Shown here one piece after another: positions 44,438 through 51,463 of a DNA stretch of 64,000 nucleotides. The notes beneath the pieces are model-generated. The model saw only the letters and a program-made list of their open reading frames with translations, was not told where the DNA came from and did not search any database. The translations under genes were made by a program, and so were the position numbers. This stretch comes from a virus: IMG/VR virus record IMGVR_UViG_3300006119_000008, positions 30,238 through 94,237 of that record, one strand, 5' to 3'. How positions within the stretch are numbered: position 1 is the first letter of the stretch; each line of letters opens with the position of its first letter.

Positions 44438-44623
44438 CTAACAGTTCAAACAGCCATAATCGGTAAGTTCATTAGCTGCTACAAGAGTGTCACAACTTTT
44501 GCATCTTCTGGCAACAGGATTATTTTTAACTGCTCGTTCAGAGTTGGGATTATTTAACATAAATCCACGAATCTTTTCTTGCAAGTCTTCTGCTGTAGCA
44601 GCGTAACGTTCACTCCAGTTCAT
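44438..44623 (-). CDS. small zinc-knuckle protein with RYA leader
   Basis: A 61-aa protein starting MNWSERYAATAEDL, then a helix and RCKSCDTLV...GCLNC, a complete Cys4 ribbon ending at the C-terminus. The ATG overlaps the HNH gene stop (ATGA). Probably translated with the three downstream leader genes. Function unknown. Confidence 0.6.
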   Translation of the reverse strand: MNWSERYAATAEDLQEKIRGFMLNNPNSERAVKNNPVARRCKSCDTLVAANELTDYGCLNC

Positions 44624-45150
44624 GAGATGAACTTTCTAACGTATTTTTCTGCTTCATAGTCGCTGGCACTAGCAACATGCACACCACCATGTCCACGGTG
44701 ATGAAAGAAACACAACCAGACCAGGTTTTGGGCACTCTCTACCCACTTGCCAACGCTATCGGGGTCACTCACACCGGGATAATCGGCTTCCAACCACTTG
44801 AGATCCACTCCATTCTGGAGTGCGAACTCTATATGAGCGTGATGAAGCTCGAGTGGCCGGTCAAGAGCGCACTCAGAAAAGTCATTATGATGAAGGCCAA
44901 CGGCACACTGAGCGGTCGCATGAGTTTTTCTGCGATAAGCATTAAAGTCGACATAGTTTGGGTCTCCTTCTCGTGGTTCATGCTCTGGAAAGTGAGCTGT
45001 ATAGCTGTGAGTCTCTTTTTGATCGTGAGCAGGAGTGGTTTCAGCCGGTTTTTGGGCAGAATCCTGCTTAAACCCAGGGATAACATCAATTTTTTCTGAT
45101 TTTTTGCAGTTTTTATCGGTTTTACAGCTGCAATCACACTTGTTTTGCAT
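44620..45150 (-). CDS. HNH-like endonuclease
   Basis: This 176-aa protein has a Cys/Lys-rich N-terminus (CDCSC, KNCKK) and an HNH-type core in the last 75 residues: LELHHAHIEF (His103-His104), NLVWLCFFHHRGHGGVH with Asn142, Cys147, His150-151 and His158. The spacing fits beta-beta-alpha-metal nucleases. It is the first gene after a strong promoter, so it may be a mobile endonuclease or a packaging-associated HNH. No terminase is beside it here. Confidence 0.68.
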   Translation of the reverse strand: MQNKCDCSCKTDKNCKKSEKIDVIPGFKQDSAQKPAETTPAHDQKETHSYTAHFPEHEPREGDPNYVDFNAYRRKTHATAQCAVGLHHNDFSECALDRPLELHHAHIEFALQNGVDLKWLEADYPGVSDPDSVGKWVESAQNLVWLCFFHHRGHGGVHVASASDYEAEKYVRKFIS

Positions 45151-45168
45151 GATTATCCTTAATGTTTA

Positions 45169-45198
45169 ATAATATAAGCAGATTTTTTCGTCTGTCAA
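45169..45198 (-). promoter_or_regulatory. sigma-70-type promoter upstream of the HNH gene
   Basis: On the minus strand a perfect TTGACA (45193-45198) is followed by 18 nt and TATTAT (45169-45174), or by 16 nt and TATATT (45171-45176). The ATG lies 18 nt further on, after AAGGAT. The surroundings are AT-rich in contrast to flanking genes. It would drive the HNH gene and the leader-bearing array. Confidence 0.7.
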
Positions 45199-45242
45199 GC
45201 TCATTTTGTTAACGAAATGTGAAATATTCCGTAGTTATCAGT

Positions 45243-46697
45243 CTAGAACGGGTAGTCCTTGACTGTAGGTACGTCTTCATTCCTTGCTCCTGGTGGTCTG
45301 ACCAATCTTTCACCACTGGATTTCCAGATCCGCATGATTCTTTCCCTGGTACTGCTGTCAAGATCCTGTTCAAACGGCAACAACAGCTTGGTTGAACGGG
45401 TATTATTGCCAGACATGATGATAAACTGCCGTTTTGCATCAGCAATTGCCGCCTGATTAGCACCATGAGGGTGAGCTGAAGAGGGAGCCCAGGCAAATTT
45501 ACCAATAGCCAGGCGACTTCTGTCGGCTACATCATCAAATTTAATGTCATCAACGCCCGCTGGGTTGGATCCGTAGTATTTTCTCACCAGATTTCTGATG
45601 TTTTCATTGGAACTGTTGGCTGCAGACATAACATGCTGGTAGTCACGAGCCATGAAATAGGGATCACCCTGGTGTGCTATCATGTTGATGGGTGATGCAT
45701 CAACAACAATCTTTGCAGTGGGTGCCCAGCTGCACAACTGTTGGTCCCATGCATGCTGCCCGGCGTGTATCTGTGGGTTGGTTCGTCGGTCATCCAGCAT
45801 CAAGTTGCTGGTAACTCTGCTAGGGTGCACACTGGGGTCGTGTGCTTCATAGATATTTGCCAGGGTTCTTTCTACTGCATAGTGCAGCGGAACACTGTTA
45901 CGCATAAAAGGGTCTTCACTGCTGGCGTTGTGAGGCTCCCAGCCAACATGCTGTCCACTTTGGAACACCGGCTTGGGCTCAAAGAAGTGACTGAGTGCAC
46001 TGCTGGCGGCGTGGTAGCGTCTGCCAATGGTGCTGGGGGTAACATTACTACTGGCGATCTCTCTCATCAGGGCATCAATATGGTAGTGATGCATCATGGA
46101 GATGTGCTCTTCTGGGTCAAGCAGGCGGCTCATGAATGCCGATTCCACACTGGTGTCGCCGGGATGACGGTATGAACCGGCACTCATATCAAAATTGTGC
46201 TCTGGGTGCCTGCCAATCCAGAGTTGTGGGTTTCTGAACCAGTGTGCTACACTGGCGTCCTGAGCGCCAAACGGGATGGATTGACCGTGTTCATCGGTTC
46301 GGTCACGGTGGCGGAAAGGCTGGGTAAGATACTCGTGTAGTGCTGGCAGGTGTACCAGCAGACCCTTGTTCACATCAAAAGCATGCTTGCCGGTGTCGGG
46401 GTCTCGTTCACCGGTAAATCCCAGATACTTGACCGCTTCTTCATCTGGAGCCTGACCGGTCTGGTGCAGATAGTCCTGATGCTCTGTGGCAATCATTCTG
46501 GGGATCTGAGTGATCAGGTCACCGGGATTATAGGGGTTACCACGCAGTCCAAATTGACCGGTGGGAGACTGCAACAGCTGAACGCCGTTAACGTTATCGT
46601 CCAGATCTTTACGAGTAAAACTCTCCAGGTCACTGGCCAGACGGCTGTTAAACCTGCTGCCAGTGGATAGAGCTGTTTTGCTATTAAACTTTGTCAT
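45243..46697 (-). CDS. large protein with RLAS-type leader
   Basis: This 484-aa protein begins with FNSKTALSTGSRFNSRLASDLES, two tandem leader-like elements. Later parts are His/Asn/Trp-rich and look globular (YLGFTGERDPDTGKHAFDV, RNPQLWIGRHPEHNFDM, VVDASPINMIAHQGDP). No known catalytic pattern was recognised. It follows its own AGGTAC ribosome site and ends just before the promoter of the next operon. Confidence 0.55.
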   Translation of the reverse strand: MTKFNSKTALSTGSRFNSRLASDLESFTRKDLDDNVNGVQLLQSPTGQFGLRGNPYNPGDLITQIPRMIATEHQDYLHQTGQAPDEEAVKYLGFTGERDPDTGKHAFDVNKGLLVHLPALHEYLTQPFRHRDRTDEHGQSIPFGAQDASVAHWFRNPQLWIGRHPEHNFDMSAGSYRHPGDTSVESAFMSRLLDPEEHISMMHHYHIDALMREIASSNVTPSTIGRRYHAASSALSHFFEPKPVFQSGQHVGWEPHNASSEDPFMRNSVPLHYAVERTLANIYEAHDPSVHPSRVTSNLMLDDRRTNPQIHAGQHAWDQQLCSWAPTAKIVVDASPINMIAHQGDPYFMARDYQHVMSAANSSNENIRNLVRKYYGSNPAGVDDIKFDDVADRSRLAIGKFAWAPSSAHPHGANQAAIADAKRQFIIMSGNNTRSTKLLLPFEQDLDSSTRERIMRIWKSSGERLVRPPGARNEDVPTVKDYPF

Positions 46698-46845
46698 CAG
46701 GTACCTGTCGTGCGTTATACTCCTAATAACTTGTGCAATTACAGCAGCTTTTTACAGCCCATAGGCCCACGGGGCCGTGAAAAAAATTTCCACAGGGTGC
46801 GCTATTCGCCCGAAACGTGCGCCGAACTGGTCAAAGACCAAAAAA
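46698..46845 (-). other. 148-nt intergenic stretch with inverted repeats
   Basis: On the minus strand it carries TGGTC-TTT-GACCA, a CACGGCCCCGTG palindrome, then AT-rich sequence with a possible -10 TATAAC close to the next gene's ribosome site. No convincing -35 at normal spacing is seen. It may end one transcript and start another. Confidence 0.35.
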
Positions 46846-47241
46846 CTAGTGGAAGACCCTTACACCAGCCGGACGCAGCATGTTAGAGCCCAGGCTGATA
46901 CCGGGAACCAGTATTTCTACCAGGTGACGCTGGGTACAGTTGCCACTGTCACAGGTTGTTTGGATGGCGTCATGCAAGCCGGGATCAAACTCTGCTCCGT
47001 GCTGATCGTGCAGGGTTACTCCACTGCCGCCCAGTCCGGTTTTCAATTGGTCGTACACACCCCGGAGCCCCTGATGGTGCTCAGGGTTGCCCCGCGCGCC
47101 CTCATTCTGTCTCATGCCCATCCACAGGCTGGTTATAGCCGGTGACAGATCATTCACCAGCTGTTCTACTGCCCGGTTCCGGCCCTCATCGGCATATCTA
47201 TCACTAAAACTTGCCAGTTTAAAAAAATTAGAATAGCGCAT
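46846..47241 (-). CDS. hypothetical protein with RYAD leader
   Basis: This 131-aa protein begins MRYSNFFKLASFSDRYADEG, another version of the arm's leader. Then come a helix (RAVEQLVNDLSPAITSLWMG) and a His/Gly/Cys-containing part (CDSGNCTQRHLVEILVPGISLG). The CxxxxC could bind metal. It overlaps the previous gene by one base. Unknown function. Confidence 0.55.
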   Translation of the reverse strand: MRYSNFFKLASFSDRYADEGRNRAVEQLVNDLSPAITSLWMGMRQNEGARGNPEHHQGLRGVYDQLKTGLGGSGVTLHDQHGAEFDPGLHDAIQTTCDSGNCTQRHLVEILVPGISLGSNMLRPAGVRVFH

Positions 47242-48068
47242 TACTTTTCCTGCATTTTGGGCTTGTTGCCGTGTTCCATGAACTCAGCCATCTCCTTGCT
47301 CCGTGTGTGGTCCCGGCTGTTCACTCCAGAGTCCATGCTCTCACTGGTGTAGCGTGAGCTCCAACTGCTGCCCAGCTTTTTGGTGCGAGCATTGGGATAG
47401 GCGGCACGTAGCTCTTCTTTTGTGGGAGTGCGCATGTTCTGACTGATAAACTCCTGCTCGGCAGGGCTGGTGATTCCCGGCAGGCCCATGTTGAGTCGTG
47501 CACCTTCTTCCATCATGCTGCTGCTGTGTTCCCAGTCCCGTTTGTCCTTTACCAGTGGACGCAGCTGATTAAAGGCCTGTGATGCTTGGTCACGGCACTC
47601 TTGATGCGCACCTCTACCGCCGGGGTTTTCTTTCATGCAGATGCCACATAACTCGCCACCGCTAAAATTCTCGCCACCGCTAAAATTAAAGTTTATTTCA
47701 GGACTGTCGGTCTTCCCCCAACTGGAGAAGGGTACTTGGTGGTTATCGAGTTCTGGCCGCAGTCTATCATGGGCATCAGAGTGAGCATGCATACAAGCTC
47801 GGTGTCGTAGATGTGCCGGTGCTCCATCGAACATTGCACTGCCATGCGCAAGACTAGCGCCGACGTGTAGAAATATCAAATCTTCCATGGCTCTTTGCAC
47901 GTCTTCATTATGTTTGGGGAATTCCGGGTGATCGGGTTCGTACAGGCTGCGATGGTCCAGCAGGCTTGTGAGTGTTCTTTCAGCTGTTCGAATTTCGGGG
48001 CCCTTCCCACAGGGGCAGTCCTCAACTCCCGCGGTTCTTTGCGAGAGTATATCTGGTATCCAGCCCAT
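47241..48068 (-). CDS. first gene of the left arm, zinc-motif protein
   Basis: This 275-aa protein has CPCGKG near residue 18 and LCGICMKENPGGRGAHQECRD near 137-155. The His-rich middle contains HLRHRACMHAHSDAHDRL. Near the C-terminus SSWSSRYTSES resembles the N-terminal leaders of other proteins. A strong AAGGAG site lies before the ATG. As the promoter-proximal gene of the whole minus arm it may be highly expressed. Function unknown. Confidence 0.55.
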   Translation of the reverse strand: MGWIPDILSQRTAGVEDCPCGKGPEIRTAERTLTSLLDHRSLYEPDHPEFPKHNEDVQRAMEDLIFLHVGASLAHGSAMFDGAPAHLRHRACMHAHSDAHDRLRPELDNHQVPFSSWGKTDSPEINFNFSGGENFSGGELCGICMKENPGGRGAHQECRDQASQAFNQLRPLVKDKRDWEHSSSMMEEGARLNMGLPGITSPAEQEFISQNMRTPTKEELRAAYPNARTKKLGSSWSSRYTSESMDSGVNSRDHTRSKEMAEFMEHGNKPKMQEK

Positions 48069-48485
48069 AATTTATTTCTCCTTAAAAAGTGCTATCACAT
48101 TCTTGTGCGTTCTACTAGAACTTTTAAAACCCCAGCCTTTCAGAAAATGGCCAGGGGCCCCGCCAGTTTTTTTCAAGAGCATCTTTCCCCCTGAATTGGG
48201 TCCCATCTAGGGTTAAAAGCGGTTGTCATTAGCCCGTTTAATGTGCGACAGGTTTAACATTACCCCCCCCCATTAAGAACACTGTAGTTCAGAAAACCCC
48301 CCGGCCCCTGTCCCGTTTTTAAGCCTTAGATGAGTCCGTGAGTTTAAGGCCCGCGAGGGTTTTGAACTTGTACGGGGATCTCCCCACGGGCTCAGGTGGA
48401 ATCAACAAACTCGGTAACACCAGTCACCGAGACTCAAGCCGGGTGAGCCAGTGCTTGGTTCGCTCAAGTCAGGAAGGAGCACACA
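48069..48485. other. divergent switch region, non-coding, rich in inverted repeats
   Basis: About 417 nt separate the minus and plus arms. Seen: a perfect 13-bp palindrome GTTCTACTAGAAC (48109-48121), an 8-bp GGGGCCCC core near 48155, a run of nine C near 48263, GGGGA-TC-TCCCC near 48375, and CTCGGT/ACCGAG near 48410-48431. Interleaved stems close to the first plus gene include TGAGC/GCTCA. Divergent promoters must lie here, but no clear -35/-10 pair was found. No coding frame with a ribosome site was found. Confidence 0.6.
48109..48121. promoter_or_regulatory. 13-bp perfect palindrome, operator candidate
   Basis: GTTCTA-C-TAGAAC lies about 45 nt upstream of the first minus-arm start. Its CTACTAG core recurs before three plus-arm genes (49432, 49621, 54136). 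A dimeric regulator could bind, but none is identified. Confidence 0.4.
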
Positions 48486-48608
48486 ATGTGCACGCCAATA
48501 CCAGAAATGCCCGGGTCGTATCATCTGTGCGACGATGAGGGCTGCGAGGTCTGGGATCGCATGGTGTACGCAGCCGAAGCAGCGCACGAACGTTTGTCAG
48601 AACGTTAG
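48486..48608 (+). CDS. small Cys-containing protein, 40 aa
   Basis: The first plus-strand gene. It has an AGGAAGGAG ribosome site and encodes MCTPIPEMPGSYHLCDDEG, CEVWDRMVYA and a helical end. Three Cys and one His could form a small metal knuckle. It follows the hairpin-rich switch region. No family is recognised. Confidence 0.6.
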   Translation: MCTPIPEMPGSYHLCDDEGCEVWDRMVYAAEAAHERLSER

Positions 48609-48659
48609 TCATGGAAAAATCGCCCTGTCCAAACTCAACCTTGAAAGGAGGTGATAACA

Positions 48660-48833
48660 ATGGCCATCATCGCAAAAGCACTCGAGGCAGACGAGCTGGT
48701 GATCGTTCGCCGCGCATTAAAGCGTGAGCTTGACACCATGCGTGCTAACGGCGTGTCCGAAGAGGACGACGAGCTCAACTGCGTGTACGACCTGGTCCTC
48801 ATGGTCGACGGCAATCCTGGCGAAGGCAACTAA
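48660..48833 (+). CDS. small hypothetical protein, 57 aa
   Basis: Starts at the ATG 8 nt after AAAGGAGG, a near-perfect ribosome site, in preference to a GTG that overlaps that site. It is helical and acidic: ADELVIVRRALKRELDTMRANG, then a DDELNCVYDLVLMVDG segment. High expression is likely. Function unknown. Confidence 0.65.
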   Translation: MAIIAKALEADELVIVRRALKRELDTMRANGVSEEDDELNCVYDLVLMVDGNPGEGN

Positions 48834-48879
48834 CGCCAGTCGATATCACTCGATAACTACACCTGAAAGGAGGTGAAAC

Positions 48880-49053
48880 ATGCAAATCTCTGGTGGAAAG
48901 TGGACGATGATCCTGCTCCATAACAATGAGGAGCTGGCACATCTTCGCAACCTGCTGGACGTTGCAGTCCACGAGGACTTCAGCGGTCCAGAGGCACACG
49001 AGTTCGGCAAGCAGATGCTTGCTGAGCTGCCCATGGATGAACTGCCCGAATAA
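48880..49053 (+). CDS. small hypothetical protein, 57 aa
   Basis: An AAAGGAGG site lies 7 nt before the ATG. The product starts MQISGGKWTMILLHNN, then a helical acidic part (ELAHLRNLLDVAVHEDFSG). Its length, ribosome site and place match the preceding gene, suggesting a tandem of small early proteins. Not recognised. Confidence 0.62.
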   Translation: MQISGGKWTMILLHNNEELAHLRNLLDVAVHEDFSGPEAHEFGKQMLAELPMDELPE

Positions 49054-49087
49054 CGGGTAGTGCCCACTCACCCAACAGGGTGGGTGG

Positions 49088-49135
49088 TGTAGGGGTCACA
49101 GGCTAACTCCTCCCCCAGGTCTGTGGCTCCTACAC
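49088..49135 (+). ncRNA. two-tier hairpin in a leader
   Basis: GGTGTAGG pairs with CCTACACC (8 bp), and inside it GTCACAG pairs with CTGTGGC (one G-U). A smaller CCATCC/GGATGG hairpin follows at about 49136-49151, before the next ribosome site. Candidate leader regulator. Confidence 0.45.
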
Positions 49136-49178
49136 CATCCATCAGGATGGTAGTCAATCCCACAAGGAGATGATAGTC

Positions 49179-49415
49179 ATGCCAATCAAGGCAAACAAGT
49201 GCGTCAACTGCATGGCTGAGTTCTACACTCAGCGCAGGTTGACCGATCTGCAGTTCTGCCTGAGCTGCGTGCAGTTCCAGGTGCAGAACCAGAGCGAGGC
49301 GACGGATCGGGCACGCGACAAGTACCGAGAGGCACGTCGAGAGCTGCGCCGGTTCAAGAGTCAGCTGCGTCGCAACCTGAACCGTCCTCGGTTGCTCCGA
49401 GGCATCCGCGGCTAA
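49179..49415 (+). CDS. small zinc-ribbon protein with basic C-terminus
   Basis: A 78-aa protein from the ATG 10 nt after AAGGAG. CVNC (8-11) and CLSC (27-30) form a zinc ribbon, followed by a long Arg-rich helix (REARRELRRFKSQLRRNLNR). The combination suggests nucleic-acid binding. An earlier in-frame ATG lies too close to the ribosome site. Confidence 0.62.
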   Translation: MPIKANKCVNCMAEFYTQRRLTDLQFCLSCVQFQVQNQSEATDRARDKYREARRELRRFKSQLRRNLNRPRLLRGIRG

Positions 49416-49438
49416 CTCATTCGTCCTGTCCCTACTAG
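49416..49438 (+). repeat. 23-bp leader repeat, copy 1
   Basis: Starts right after the stop of the zinc-ribbon gene and ends in CCCTACTAG. It matches copy 2 (49605-49627) at 20 of 23 bases and occupies the same place relative to stop and next start. It overlaps a CTACTAGTAG palindrome. Confidence 0.55.
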
Positions 49439-49457
49439 TAGAAAGGAGGTGGTAGTC

Positions 49458-49604
49458 ATGCACAAGTGCACCTACTACGACAAGCGTCTCGAGCGTGGTT
49501 GTCAGAATGATGGCGAGATCTGTCGTCCATCGTTCGCTGGCACCATGCACGAGCGTGTGTGCGCTGAGCACTACTTCTTGGCTGAGCCAGTCAAGAACAA
49601 GTAG
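49458..49604 (+). CDS. small Cys/His protein, 48 aa
   Basis: An AAAGGAGG site lies before the ATG. The product reads MHKCTYYDKRLERGCQNDG, ICRPSFAGTMHERVCAEHYF, with Cys4/His residues spaced for a metal-binding knuckle. Flanked by both copies of the 23-bp leader repeat. No family identified. Confidence 0.62.
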   Translation: MHKCTYYDKRLERGCQNDGEICRPSFAGTMHERVCAEHYFLAEPVKNK

Positions 49605-49627
49605 CTCATTCATTCTATCCCTACTAG
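49605..49627 (+). repeat. 23-bp leader repeat, copy 2
   Basis: Directly follows the 48-aa gene's stop and shares CTCATTC and TCCCTACTAG with copy 1. The likely meaning is a repeated promoter or operator between small genes. Confidence 0.55.
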
Positions 49628-49685
49628 AGACACTCATGCAGTTCCGTCGTGGACTGGTGAGCCGGAGGAGGTGAAACAGAAACAT

Positions 49686-49925
49686 ATGTCAAAGCCACCT
49701 ATCATTCACACTGTCAGCGAGACCAGTGATGCCTGGGGCCGTCAACTCTTGAGCAAGATCGATCAGCCGGTCGAAGCCAAGAGCCGTCGCCAGGGCAACG
49801 CTGCTCGTGAGCAGAAGATGAACGCAACCCTGCAAGACCTCGCAGAGTTCAAGCAGCGTTCCTTGGAGATGCAGGTCAGCAACAACAGCATGGCTGCAGC
49901 TCTTCAATCTGCTGGGCTCATCTGA
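49686..49925 (+). CDS. small hypothetical protein, 79 aa
   Basis: Starts at the ATG at 49686, after GGAGGAGG. A GTG that overlaps the ribosome site is less likely. The protein has a polar N-terminus (PPIIHTVSETSDAWGRQLL), basic middle (AKSRRQGNAAREQKM) and a C-terminal helix. It could bind nucleic acid. Not recognised. Confidence 0.6.
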   Translation: MSKPPIIHTVSETSDAWGRQLLSKIDQPVEAKSRRQGNAAREQKMNATLQDLAEFKQRSLEMQVSNNSMAAALQSAGLI

Positions 49926-49945
49926 TGCCCCACCGTCACATCAAG

Positions 49946-49990
49946 CAGTGGAGTAGCTAGAGACCTAGCACCGGGGTACTCCACCCCTGC
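49946..49990 (+). ncRNA. nested hairpin in a leader
   Basis: TGGAGTA pairs with TACTCCA (7 bp, perfect), with an inner GCTAG-AGAC-CTAGC stem. It lies between two small genes and ends about 30 nt before the next ribosome site. Confidence 0.4.
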
Positions 49991-50019
49991 AGTATCCATC
50001 TAGTCCCTGAGGAGGGAAC

Positions 50020-50271
50020 ATGAGCAACGATGCTTACCGCAAGCAGCGCAGCGGCACATTACCCAATAGCCACCGCAAGATGCGCCGTGGTCGGCCCTAC
50101 ATCAAGGGGGTGTTCGACTGCATGTGGTGCTACAGCCTGGGCGAAGCACCTGCCATCAAGCGCAGTGCCCGCAATGGGAAGAACTGGAAGCGTATCAGCA
50201 GCAAGATCGAACGCACTCACAACAAGTGGGAACTGCGTGAAGAGATCGCAAGCCTTTACTTTGAAGACTAG
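50020..50271 (+). CDS. basic protein with CxxC, 83 aa
   Basis: GAGGAGG lies 6 nt upstream of the ATG. The product is strongly basic (RKMRRGRPYIKGVFDCMWC, KRSARNGKNWKRISSKIERTH), with one CMWC pair and a helical end. It resembles small nucleic-acid-binding phage proteins. Function unknown. Confidence 0.62.
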   Translation: MSNDAYRKQRSGTLPNSHRKMRRGRPYIKGVFDCMWCYSLGEAPAIKRSARNGKNWKRISSKIERTHNKWELREEIASLYFED

Positions 50272-50284
50272 CTCTCGTGGTGTA

Positions 50285-50460
50285 CACACTAGCTGATCAT
50301 GGGCTCAGTCCGTGGTCAGTCATGTGCGTATAGCACACCAGTCTTCCTGCCTGTGCACAGGTTGGGAGAGACGCTGAATGCTGGGAAGCATGCAGTGCAG
50401 TACCGCCACAAGTGTGGCATTGGCGCATCAGCACTCTGATGCACGATCAGGAGTCATACA
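50285..50460 (+). ncRNA. chain of hairpins before the 296-aa gene
   Basis: About 180 nt of non-coding sequence contains at least six consecutive stems. They include CTGATCATGG/CCGTGGTCAG (10 bp, two G-U), TGTGC/GCACA, a CCTGTGCACAGG palindrome, ATGCT/AGCAT, GCCAC/GTGGC and GCATCA/TGATGC. The last ends 15 nt before an AGGAG ribosome site and the TTG start. A structured leader is likely; the signal is unknown. Confidence 0.5.
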
Positions 50461-51351
50461 TTGACGAACGGTCAGCCTTCGGGCACCCGGAACGGAAGCA
50501 CGATTGCTTCCACTGACTCGGCAGCCACCGAGAGCATCCGCGCAATGGTCGCAGAGAGCAACGCTTTCTACGACTCACTGCGTCAGCAGTTCAGCGACAG
50601 CTCGAACTCAGTCCGAGAGGGACAGGTCCTCATCGACCCAGTCCAGCTCATGGCTGTGGACGGCATCAGCTACCACCGCATTGCTGTCGAAAGCATTGCG
50701 CAGGTTGACGCCGTGGGTCTGGTCAAGGGCCAGGTCTACGAGATGTTCACCAGCGAGCAGAACAGTTACGCGCGCGTGGTTCACAACCACATGCTCGATC
50801 TGCTCGAAGGCAAGCAGGTCACCGATGCCTTTGTGACCAAGCAGCCCTACCAGAAGCGTCGCAAGCTGGTGCGGATCATGAGTGATCTCACCACCAACGC
50901 CGATGGCAAGCAGGGCTACTACGTGCACACTGGCTTGCTCGACCCCATCACTCCTCTCTCGGAGCCGGTGTGGACCGAGCAGGACCGGGCCGGTGGTCAG
51001 TTCGCTGAGATCTTCATGTACACCAAGCAGATGGTGACGCGTGATGGTACTCCGACGACCGTGTACACCATGTACAACAAGGGCGTCGAGAGCGTGGTCC
51101 GGTTGGGACTCAGCAAGCACGTGAGCGACACTCTCGCACGCGTGATCGAGAGCGACAACTGGAAGCTGTTCCAGCAGGTTGGTGCCACAGAGCCCAGCTT
51201 GCGTCGTGACAGCATCCGCCGCAGCCCCGGTGGACAGCTGGTGTTCTGGCAGGCCATGCGTGTGTGCCTGGATCTTCCCAAGATCGCAGAGCTGCTCACT
51301 GCACCAGCCCAGCTGGACGACCAGTCTTCTGACGAGTCATCTGCTAACTAG
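50461..51351 (+). CDS. hypothetical protein, 296 aa, TTG start
   Basis: Uses TTG, 7 nt after CAGGAG; no ATG fits. The first 50 residues are Ser/Thr-rich. A folded alpha/beta part follows (LIDPVQLMAVDGISYHRIAVESIAQVD, and GYYVHTGLLDPIT...VWTEQDRAGGQFAEIFMYTKQM in pieces). The GC-rich third-position pattern is stronger than in the left arm. It is preceded by a structured leader and followed by the pseudoknot and parS region. Not recognised; perhaps an early regulator. Confidence 0.62.
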   Translation: MTNGQPSGTRNGSTIASTDSAATESIRAMVAESNAFYDSLRQQFSDSSNSVREGQVLIDPVQLMAVDGISYHRIAVESIAQVDAVGLVKGQVYEMFTSEQNSYARVVHNHMLDLLEGKQVTDAFVTKQPYQKRRKLVRIMSDLTTNADGKQGYYVHTGLLDPITPLSEPVWTEQDRAGGQFAEIFMYTKQMVTRDGTPTTVYTMYNKGVESVVRLGLSKHVSDTLARVIESDNWKLFQQVGATEPSLRRDSIRRSPGGQLVFWQAMRVCLDLPKIAELLTAPAQLDDQSSDESSAN

Positions 51352-51390
51352 GTTAGCTCCGTATCCCTGTAACGGGTAACAGCAACAGGG

Positions 51391-51418
51391 CGTGCTGGGC
51401 ATCACGTTAAACTGCCCA
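51391..51418 (+). ncRNA. small H-type pseudoknot element, copy 1
   Basis: CGTG (51391-51394) pairs with CACG (51403-51406). The enclosed loop CTGGGCAT offers TGGGCA, which is complementary to TGCCCA at 51413-51418. A CCCTGT/ACAGGG stem lies just upstream. Copy 2 at 59897-59928 keeps the same fold with GGTG/CACC, a compensatory change. It lies 76 nt before the next ATG. Confidence 0.5.
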
Positions 51419-51441
51419 CCCATCAATAAGTTATTCATACC

Positions 51442-51461
51442 TGTGGATAACTTGTGGACAA
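51442..51461 (-). other. two DnaA boxes one helical turn apart
   Basis: On the minus strand are TTATCCACA (51442-51450), a perfect DnaA box, and TTGTCCACA (51453-51461), the common actinobacterial form. They are offset by 11 bp, and a weaker TTATTCATA lies at 51431 on the other strand. They end 2 bp from the first parS site. Confidence 0.7.
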
Positions 51462-51463
51462 CA

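Noticed and set aside
48255-48275. Run of nine C in the switch region considered as a sequencing error or regulatory tract.
   Set aside because: It is non-coding, so a frame test is impossible. Nothing else supports a function or an error.
48328-48352. Sequence GATGAGTCCGTGAG in the switch region resembles the hammerhead ribozyme core and stem II.
   Set aside because: The closing strand of stem II and the GAAA part of the core are missing, and no cleavage-site helix is placed correctly. The match is partial and probably chance.
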